A DNA stretch of 64,000 nucleotides from Achromobacter xylosoxidans. Its GTDB lineage: Bacteria; Pseudomonadota; Gammaproteobacteria; Burkholderiales; Burkholderiaceae_B. The position numbers and the translations under genes are program-made. Under the pieces are notes generated by a model. The model was not told the origin of the DNA, did not search any database, and saw only the letters and a list, made by a program, of their open reading frames with translations. This document shows, one piece after another, positions 58,280-64,000 of the stretch. Position 1 is the first letter of the stretch, and each line of letters opens with the position of its first letter. The stretch is taken from positions 2,976,001 to 3,040,000 of the forward strand of contig NZ_CP061008.1 in NCBI RefSeq assembly GCF_014490035.1, written 5' to 3'.

Positions 58280-59388
58280 CGGGCGGGGACTCCGGGCGGG
58301 ACCGCGTTGGGGGCGGGTGCAGCGCGGTCCAGCAGCCGCTTCACGCCGGCGTCCGCGGCATCGATGGCGCCAGCCAGATAGCCGGGGAATGCGGCGGACC
58401 ATTCGCTGGCTATCCCGGCCAGGCGGCCCGCCCATACGCCAGTCTCGGCCGCAACCGCGGGTGCGGCCGGGTGCGCGCCGCCATCCATGCAGTCCGCCGC
58501 CGTGAAGGTGTCGGGGTCTTGCGACCAGTCCTTGTAGAACTCCCGCTCGGGCTTGAGCGCCTGGGGGCCGAACAGCCGGGCGAGCTGCGCGCGGCTGTGG
58601 GCCATCAGCACGTCCTGGCCGACGGAACGGCGCGCCGCCGCGGGCACGTCTACGAATCCGAACAGGGCAGGACCTTGCGGGGTGCTGGCGTCGTGGACCT
58701 CGGCCAGAGGCCCCCGGCTGCTGCGGGCCGCGCCAGACATGCCTTGCTCGCGCCAGAATGCCGAGCCGTAGACGGCGAGGTACTTCGCATGGGGAGCCAT
58801 CCAGGTCGGCGTGCCGCGCCATTGCGTTGCCAGCGCGCTCGGCAGCGGAGGGTCGAAATCGATACGGGATTGCGCCAGGCGCGGAGGCACGGCCAGCAGC
58901 ACTCGCGAGGCCTGAAAGACGCTGGGCCGTCCCTCGCTGTCCCGCGCGTGCACTTCGATGGCGGGGCCGGTCTCACGCAGCCGGGTCACGGTCTGGCCCA
59001 GCTTGATGCGCGCCGGATCCAGGCGTGCGCGCAGGGCATCGATCAGGCCGCTCATGCCGGCCGCCAGCCGCATGGACGCCGGATGGCTGGGGTAGCCATG
59101 CATGCGCACCGGCGTTCCTGAACGCTCGACCATCATGGAACCCGCTTCGTGTTGCGGGATGATAGACAAGCCGAAATCGCGGACGATGGCGCCAAGCCCG
59201 GGCTGGATCGCAGGCCAGAACCACGTGGGGCCCAGATCGTAGGAACCTGCGCCCAGGATGCGGCCGCCGGGCCTGTCGCGCGCTTCCAGCAGCATATGGC
59301 TGCCGGCGCCATGCCGTTGCAGCAGCAGGGACGCGTACAGGCCGGAGAGTCCCCCTCCGACGATGACGGTGTCCACTTGTGTCGTCAT
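58276..59388 (-). CDS. Flavin-dependent amine oxidase family protein
   Basis: A 370-residue flavoprotein of the monoamine oxidase superfamily. The FAD motif is VDTVIVGGGLSGLYASLLLQRHG, followed by LLEARDRPGGRILGAGSYDLGPTWFWPA, the hallmark of the family. Later blocks include RLAAGMSGLIDALRARL and VWAGRLAGIASEWSAAFPGYLAGAIDAADAGVKRLLDR at the C-terminal FAD contact. At 370 residues it is shorter than typical MAO-like oxidases (around 450). It overlaps both the cupin and ADH genes by 4 bp, which indicates one operon. The amine or other substrate is not known. Confidence 0.88.
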   Translation of the reverse strand: MTTQVDTVIVGGGLSGLYASLLLQRHGAGSHMLLEARDRPGGRILGAGSYDLGPTWFWPAIQPGLGAIVRDFGLSIIPQHEAGSMMVERSGTPVRMHGYPSHPASMRLAAGMSGLIDALRARLDPARIKLGQTVTRLRETGPAIEVHARDSEGRPSVFQASRVLLAVPPRLAQSRIDFDPPLPSALATQWRGTPTWMAPHAKYLAVYGSAFWREQGMSGAARSSRGPLAEVHDASTPQGPALFGFVDVPAAARRSVGQDVLMAHSRAQLARLFGPQALKPEREFYKDWSQDPDTFTAADCMDGGAHPAAPAVAAETGVWAGRLAGIASEWSAAFPGYLAGAIDAADAGVKRLLDRAAPAPNAVPPGVPAR

Positions 59389-60059
59389 GGCTGGCTCCCG
59401 CCGTTCGGGTCCGGCAGATGGCCGGTCTTCAGATAGACGGTAGCGCCCTGGGCGCCAGCGGCGAGCGCGGCGTGCGCGCCACGGGCAAGGCGCAGCCAGC
59501 TGCCTTGCGGGTAAGAGGCTTGTCCATCGGCAATTGATCCGGCCAGCACCAGTATTTCCGCATCCGCGGCCGCGGTCCGTGGCAGCGGTGCGTGGGCGGG
59601 CAGGCGCCGCAGGCAAGTCTGCTCATAGGACGCGGAGTAAAGCGGGCAGGTTTCGCCGCCGCGCTCGCGCGTCCAGGCAGCGGGATCGCGCGTGTCGATG
59701 CGCATGATGGATTGTTCATCCGCGGGCATCTGCCGCAATTTGACGAAGATGGTGGCGCCGTTCCTGCTGGAAGGGGCATGGGCGGAACCGGGCGGATTGC
59801 GCAGATACCAGCCTGCCGGATAGTCGCCGCTGGCGTCGGAGAAAGTGCCGGACAACACCAGTATTTCTTCGCCGCCGGGATGGGGGTGCGGTGGAAAACG
59901 GCTGTCCGGCGCGTAGCGCACGATGCTGGTGGCGCGCGCCTGTTCGCCGCCCACGCGGTCCAGCATCATGCGTTCCACGCCGTGCTGCGGCGACGGCATC
60001 CATTGGTACTGCTCCGGCGTAACGATGACGTTGCGTGAGAAATCGGCGTTGATAAGCAT
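59385..60059 (-). CDS. Cupin (ChrR-like) domain protein
   Basis: A 224-residue protein with two tandem cupin domains. The first has the metal-site pattern FPPHPHPGGEEILVLSGTFSD and the later YPAGWYLRNPPGSAHAP. The second has a weaker EILVLAGSIADGQASYPQGSWLRLARGAH. The ChrR-like fold can bind zinc or iron and sense or bind small ligands. It is first in the operon cupin - amine oxidase - ADH, divergent from a LysR gene at 60209. A sensor, chaperone or metalloenzyme role are all possible. Confidence 0.85.
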   Translation of the reverse strand: MLINADFSRNVIVTPEQYQWMPSPQHGVERMMLDRVGGEQARATSIVRYAPDSRFPPHPHPGGEEILVLSGTFSDASGDYPAGWYLRNPPGSAHAPSSRNGATIFVKLRQMPADEQSIMRIDTRDPAAWTRERGGETCPLYSASYEQTCLRRLPAHAPLPRTAAADAEILVLAGSIADGQASYPQGSWLRLARGAHAALAAGAQGATVYLKTGHLPDPNGGSQP

Positions 60060-60208
60060 GATATTGGTAGAAAAGCTATTTCAGGATGACGTCTGGCCCT
60101 TGGCTGCCATGTGCTGAAAAGGCTAGAGATAGAGCGTATTCTTGGCCAATCGGCAGCAGCAGACAAACCAGATAAACTACCTCTAATAGAAAGAAAAACT
60201 TTATCGCC

Positions 60209-61126
60209 ATGAAGTCTCTTGCGCACCTCAACGCGCTGCGCGCCTTCGAGGCCAGCGCGCGCCATCAAAGCTTTTCGGCAGCCGCGGCCGAGCTGCACGT
60301 GACGCCTGCCGCGGTGGGCCAGCTCGTGCGCGCGCTGGAGCAATGGCTGGGCGCGCCGCTGTTCCATCGCGGCGCCAGCGGCAAGGCGCGGCTGGTCCCG
60401 ACGGCGGCGGCTGAACGCGCGTTGCCGGAGATACAGGCGGGGCTCGGCAAGCTGGCACTCGGCCTGGAGCGCTTGAAGGAAGGTTCCTTGAGCGGCATGC
60501 TCACCGTGGCCGTGAGTCCGGCGTTCGCCGCCAAGTGGCTGCTGCCCCGGATCGAGCGCTTCCAGCACGCCTGGCCCGATACCGACGTGCGCCTGGACAC
60601 CAACCTCAAGCCGGTGGATTTCGCGGCCCAGCAGATCGATATCGGTGTGCGCTATGGCGCTGGCGTCTGGCCCGGCCTGGCGGCGGAAAAGCTGATGGAC
60701 GAAGAGGTCTACCCGGTCTGCTCCCCGGAACTGCTGCGTCGGCGCAAGGCGGTGAAGCGTCCGGCCGAGCTGGCGGGCGAGACCTTGATCCATGATCTGT
60801 CGATGGACGCGCAGACGGGATTTCCGACCTGGGCCATGTGGCTGGAGAAAGTCGGCGTGCAAGGCGTATCCACGGCCCGAGGCATGAAGATCAACAATTC
60901 CGCCGCGGTGCTGCAGGCGGCTATCGATGGCCATGGCGTGGCGCTGGCCCGCAGCGTGATGGCGCATGATGATCTCGCCGCCGGCCGCCTGGTGCGCCTG
61001 TTTCCGCAGTTGGCGGTTCCCTCCGCGTTGGCCTACTACGTTGTTTATCGGCCGCAGGAGCGGGAGCTGCCCCGATTGGCCGCCTTCCGCGACTGGCTGT
61101 TCGACGAGGCCGCTGCCTGTCGGTAG
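60209..61126 (+). CDS. LysR family transcriptional regulator (GcvA-like)
   Basis: A 305-residue LysR protein. The HTH is MKSLAHLNALRAFEASARHQSFSAAAAELHVTPAAVGQLVRALEQWLGAPLFHRG, the GcvA-like type, and the effector domain starts near residue 92 (GMLTVAVSPAFAAKWLLPRIERFQHAWPDTDVRLDT). It is divergent from the cupin/amine oxidase/ADH operon with 149 bp between them, so it probably controls that operon. The ligand is unknown. Confidence 0.9.
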   Translation: MKSLAHLNALRAFEASARHQSFSAAAAELHVTPAAVGQLVRALEQWLGAPLFHRGASGKARLVPTAAAERALPEIQAGLGKLALGLERLKEGSLSGMLTVAVSPAFAAKWLLPRIERFQHAWPDTDVRLDTNLKPVDFAAQQIDIGVRYGAGVWPGLAAEKLMDEEVYPVCSPELLRRRKAVKRPAELAGETLIHDLSMDAQTGFPTWAMWLEKVGVQGVSTARGMKINNSAAVLQAAIDGHGVALARSVMAHDDLAAGRLVRLFPQLAVPSALAYYVVYRPQERELPRLAAFRDWLFDEAAACR

Positions 61127-61169
61127 CCGGGTTCGGAGTCCGGCCGACCTTGCGTGACACCCGCCGCGC

Positions 61170-62060
61170 TTACTTCGCGGCGCGGGTGAATCTCTTCACC
61201 ATGAATTCCACGAAGGTCGTGAGCTTGGGCAGGGCCTTGCGGTCCTTGGGATAGAGCAGCGTGATCGGCCGGGCCACGGGCCAGGCCGATTCAAGGATCG
61301 GGACCAGTCGGCCCGCGCGCACGTCTTCGGCCAGCAGCAGCTCCGGCTGCAGCACGATGCCGAATCCGGCCAGCGCCGCCTGCCTGAGCGCCTGGCCGTT
61401 GTTCGACACGAAGCGGCCCGCAGGGTAGGCCGCGCCGCCATTCTCCGCGTTCAGGCGCCAGCCAGTGCGGCGGTTCCAGTAGGAGAAGTCCAGGCATTGA
61501 TGGCGCGCCAGGTCGCTTGCCGTTTCGGGCGTGCCGTGGCGTTCCAGATAGGCTGGCGCCGCGCAGATGATCATCTGGTAGCGCCCGATCTTGCGCGCGA
61601 CCAGGCTGGAATCGGCGGGTTCGCCGATGCGCACCGCCAGGTCGTAGCGCGAGGCCACCACGTCTTCGACGGCGTCGCTCAAGGCCAGGTCCACGCTGAC
61701 GTCGGGGTACTCGGACAGGTAGTCGGCGATGGCGGGGGCCAGCGCGAACGACCCGAAGGTCACGGTGGAGGTGATGCGCAGATGGCCGCGCGGCGCCGCG
61801 CGCATGGCTTCGGCGCCTTGTTCGGCATCGCGGATGTCCGACAGGATCACCTTGCAGCGGGCGAAGTAGGCCTGGCCCGCTTCCGTCAGGCTCTGGCGGC
61901 GCGTGGTGCGGTTCATCAGCCTCAGGCCCAGCCGCGCTTCCAGGCCCTTGATGTGCTTGGCCGCCATGGCGGGCGACATCTCGTGGCGGGCCGCCGCCGC
62001 GGTCAGGCTGCCCAGCTCAACGACCGCCACAAAGACTTCCATGCTGAGCAAGCGGTCCAT
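61170..62060 (-). CDS. LysR family transcriptional regulator
   Basis: A 296-residue LysR protein of the common CrgA-like subgroup: MDRLLSMEVFVAVVELGSLTAAAARHEMSPAMAAKHIKGLEARLGLRLMNRTTRRQSLTEAGQAYF, effector domain from about residue 92 (GHLRITSTVTFGSFALAPAIADYLSEYPDVSVDLALSD). It is divergent from the SDR gene at 62191, its likely target, with 130 bp between them. Confidence 0.9.
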   Translation of the reverse strand: MDRLLSMEVFVAVVELGSLTAAAARHEMSPAMAAKHIKGLEARLGLRLMNRTTRRQSLTEAGQAYFARCKVILSDIRDAEQGAEAMRAAPRGHLRITSTVTFGSFALAPAIADYLSEYPDVSVDLALSDAVEDVVASRYDLAVRIGEPADSSLVARKIGRYQMIICAAPAYLERHGTPETASDLARHQCLDFSYWNRRTGWRLNAENGGAAYPAGRFVSNNGQALRQAALAGFGIVLQPELLLAEDVRAGRLVPILESAWPVARPITLLYPKDRKALPKLTTFVEFMVKRFTRAAK

Positions 62061-62190
62061 GGATTACGCACCCTGAGTGTGAAGTGAACCCACCATTCTA
62101 GGATTTTTCCAGGATGCGTCCTTGGCCAGAATGCGTACAAGCGCTGGCGATATCGCGGGCGCACCCCACAACATACGAATCGGAGTTCCC

Positions 62191-62787
62191 ATGAAAATCA
62201 TCCTGATCGGCGCCACCGGCACCATCGGCCGCGCGGTCGCCCAAGAGCTGGGCCAGCGCCACGACATCATTGCCGTCGGCAAGACGCGCGGCGAGCATCA
62301 GGTCGACGTGACCCGGAGCGACAGCATCCGCGCCCTGTTCGAGCGCGTGGGGAAGGTGGACGCCATCGTCTCCACCACCGGCAGCCTGCACTTCGGACCG
62401 CTGGCCGAAATGACGGCGGAGCAGTTCAAGATCGGCCTGCACGACAAGCTGCTGGGGCAGGTGGATCTGGCGCTGATCGGCCAGCATTACGTCAACGAAG
62501 GCGGTTCCATCACGCTCACCAGCGGCATCCTGACCGATGAACCGATCCGCTACGGCGCCAATGCGTCCGCGGTGAATGCCGCCATCGACGGTTTCGTGCG
62601 CGGCGCCGCCGTGGAACTGCGGGGCGTGCGCATCAATTCGGTCAGCCCCACGGTCCTGACGGAATCGCTGGATGCCTACGGGCCGTACTTCCAGGGCTTC
62701 GAATCCGCGCCGGCCAGCCGCGTCGCGCTGGCCTACAGCCGCAGCGTGGAGGGTGCGCAGACGGGGCGAGTGTTCCGGGTGTGGTGA
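62191..62787 (+). CDS. Short-chain dehydrogenase (SDR), short form
   Basis: A 198-residue SDR. The cofactor motif is MKIILIGATGTIGRAVAQELGQ (G-x-x-G-x-x-G) and the adenine-ribose loop VDVTRSDSIRALFERVGKVDAIVSTTG. The catalytic region is weak: ITLTSGILTDEPIRYGANASAVNAAIDGFVRGAAVEL has Ser and Tyr-like spacing but an Ala/Asn in place of the usual YxxxK, so the reaction may differ from a classical dehydrogenase. It is regulated most likely by the divergent LysR, and followed by a bidirectional terminator. Confidence 0.85.
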   Translation: MKIILIGATGTIGRAVAQELGQRHDIIAVGKTRGEHQVDVTRSDSIRALFERVGKVDAIVSTTGSLHFGPLAEMTAEQFKIGLHDKLLGQVDLALIGQHYVNEGGSITLTSGILTDEPIRYGANASAVNAAIDGFVRGAAVELRGVRINSVSPTVLTESLDAYGPYFQGFESAPASRVALAYSRSVEGAQTGRVFRVW

Positions 62788-62847
62788 TTTCCTGGGAGTT
62801 CCTGGCGCGGTAGCGGCATGCCGCTACCCAGGGACCCCGCCAAAAGA

Positions 62848-62878
62848 AAGCCCGCAGCGGATGGACCGCTGCGGGCTT
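62848..62878. terminator. Bidirectional rho-independent terminator
   Basis: A perfect 13-bp stem AAGCCCGCAGCGG (62848-62860) with CCGCTGCGGGCTT (62866-62878) and a 5-nt loop lies between convergent genes. On the reverse strand it is followed by TTTCTTTT, a U-rich tail that suits the autotransporter gene; on the forward strand the tail is GGTC, weaker. Confidence 0.85.
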
Positions 62879-62919
62879 GGTCATGCCAGGGACCGGCTAC
62901 CCGGCCCAGGTCATGAGGC

Positions 62920-64000
62920 TTACCAGAGCACCTTCAACCCGACAGAGCCCTGCGCGCCGGTCTTGACGCGGCTGTCGCCGCTGTTGGCCCAGAGCTTGCC
63001 CACGTCGCCGTAGAGGCTGGTGTTCTTGGTCAGCTGCAGCATGGCGCCCACCGCGAACTCGGTCGACGTGTAGCCGCCCTTGGCGCGGATGTCGGTGGTG
63101 CCGGCTGGAGCGCTGAAGCTGGCCACGTCGGTGGTGTTGCTGGCCTTGTACAGATTGACGCGGGCAAAGGGCTGCAGCACGGTGCCGCCAATGCTGTAGC
63201 TGCCCTTGACGCGGGCGCCCAGACGCAGGGTCCAGTCATCGTCCGCATCGTTCTTCACCTTGGCCAGGCTCAGCGTGGTGTCGTCCAGGTTGAGCTTGCG
63301 GTAGATGATTTGCGCTTGCGGTTCCAATTGCCAGCTGCCGCCCAGGTCGAAGGGCTTGCCCACTTCCAGAGAGGCCAGCCAGCCGTGGCCCTTGGTGGTG
63401 GCGCCAGCGCCGGTGTCGGCCGTGCGCAGGCTGCTGCGGTAGTCGGCGCCCTGGATCACGGCGTCGGCGTACAGGCCGGAGTCATGCTGCCAGGTGCCGT
63501 ACAGGCCGACGTAGCGGCCGCGCAGGTTGTTGTAGCCCGCGTACTTGCGCTCCATGCCGCTGGAGAAGCCGCGCACGCCCATGTCGCCGTCCAGCTGGCC
63601 CACGTACAGGCCGGCCTTGAGGTTGCGGTCGGCGTACACGTCCACGCCTGCCTGGAAGCCGGTCAGGTGGCCGCTGCTCTCGGGATTGACCGTGCCTTGC
63701 TGCGTGATGGTCGGCGCCGTGCGCAGCACCCGGGCCCAGGCGCGGTGGTTTGGGTCCTGATCGATGGCGCCTTGAGCGGCGTCGTCGCCCATGCGCTTGC
63801 GCATGTCGCCGAGCATCGCCATGTCCGCCTGGCGCAGTTGCGCGGGCAGGGAGGACAGCAGCGGCACTTCTTCGCGGTAGGCGGGCGCCGGCGTGACGCC
63901 GGGGCCGGGGTTCTGCGTGTTGGTCGAGTGCAGCGCGGCTCCCTGCGTCGTCTGGGTCAGGCGGTACTCATAGGCGCCGGCGTCGACATGGTTGCCCGCG
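62920..64000 (-). CDS. Autotransporter, C-terminal part (pertactin-like passenger end and beta-barrel), gene truncated by window edge
   Basis: About 360 residues are visible, read in an unbroken frame from the window edge. The first part (DAGAYEYRLTQTTQGAALHS) is the end of the passenger beta-helix of the pertactin type. The Pro-rich linker (NPGPGVTPAPAYREEVPLLSSLPAQLRQADMAMLGDMRKRMGDDA) leads into a 12-stranded outer-membrane barrel with typical alternating strands (VDVYADRNLKAGLYVGQLDG, GRYVGLYGTWQHDSGLYADAV, EVGKPFDLGGSWQLEPQAQIIYR) and the terminal strand GSVGLKVLW, which ends in an aromatic residue for BAM recognition. The N-terminus and passenger function lie beyond 64000. Confidence 0.9.
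   Translation of the reverse strand, partial: AGNHVDAGAYEYRLTQTTQGAALHSTNTQNPGPGVTPAPAYREEVPLLSSLPAQLRQADMAMLGDMRKRMGDDAAQGAIDQDPNHRAWARVLRTAPTITQQGTVNPESSGHLTGFQAGVDVYADRNLKAGLYVGQLDGDMGVRGFSSGMERKYAGYNNLRGRYVGLYGTWQHDSGLYADAVIQGADYRSSLRTADTGAGATTKGHGWLASLEVGKPFDLGGSWQLEPQAQIIYRKLNLDDTTLSLAKVKNDADDDWTLRLGARVKGSYSIGGTVLQPFARVNLYKASNTTDVASFSAPAGTTDIRAKGGYTSTEFAVGAMLQLTKNTSLYGDVGKLWANSGDSRVKTGAQGSVGLKVLW

Noticed and set aside
1..64000. Mobile elements, prophage, CRISPR arrays, tRNA or rRNA genes
   Set aside because: I found no transposase, integrase, direct-repeat arrays with spacers, cloverleaf or rRNA-like sequence while reading. The AadA-like gene and toxin-like pair have no mobile remnants beside them.

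Overview
The window (about 65-67% GC by eye, GTG starts, dense overlapping genes) looks like a chromosomal segment of a betaproteobacterium of the family Alcaligenaceae (Bordetella/Achromobacter group). The reasons are the Bug/TctC-type periplasmic binding proteins beside single catabolic enzymes, an arylmalonate decarboxylase that from memory is almost identical to the Bordetella bronchiseptica KU1201 enzyme, a pertactin-type autotransporter barrel, and the many LysR/GntR regulators. I see no insertion sequence, prophage, CRISPR array, rRNA or tRNA.

Layout. 1-5.6 kb: a catabolic island with a divergent mandelate racemase/muconate lactonizing enzyme, a NitT/TauT-type ABC importer, a GMC oxidoreductase and a GntR regulator. 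5.6-10.7 kb: an AadA-like adenylyltransferase, three uncharacterised genes (secreted, membrane, LRR-like), a VOC protein, a small secreted protein and a tautomerase. 10.7-17.3 kb: a membrane protein, a COG2509-like flavoprotein, a GlxA-type AraC regulator and a divergent SDR-thiolase-thioesterase operon. 17.4-18.3 kb: a compact HicA-like toxin-antitoxin-like pair with its own operator. 18.3-21.5 kb: LysR, a Bug protein and an FMN alpha-hydroxy acid dehydrogenase. 21.5-27.5 kb: an ABC-F ATPase with a possible upstream mini-ORF, a GNAT protein and five uncharacterised envelope proteins. 27.6-34.5 kb: GntR, a Bug protein and arylmalonate decarboxylase, then a three-subunit membrane-bound flavo-dehydrogenase (gamma, GMC flavoprotein, tri-haem cytochrome c). 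34.5-39.2 kb: a textbook-looking Ile/Thr-type transcription attenuator ahead of a small P-loop kinase, then an overlapping VRR-NUC nuclease/XPD-DinG-type helicase pair. 39.2-41.3 kb: group III truncated haemoglobin and an amidase. 41.5-49.9 kb: a complete wspABCDEFR surface-sensing operon that controls a diguanylate cyclase. 50-64 kb: a PLP enzyme, an EmrB-type MFS exporter with divergent LysR, GntR, a MerR-TipAS regulator and a second MFS, a cupin/amine oxidase/alcohol dehydrogenase operon with divergent LysR, LysR plus SDR, and the 3' end of an autotransporter gene.

The most notable items are the leader-peptide attenuator in front of a kinase of unknown role (34540-34649), the HicA-like/HTH pair whose operator covers its -35 box (17437-18289), the arylmalonate decarboxylase locus with a 17-bp palindrome repeated at both of its ends, the FAN1-like nuclease/XPD-like helicase cassette, and the mini-ORF leader of the ABC-F gene. 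All assignments come from reading the sequence; no searches were run.
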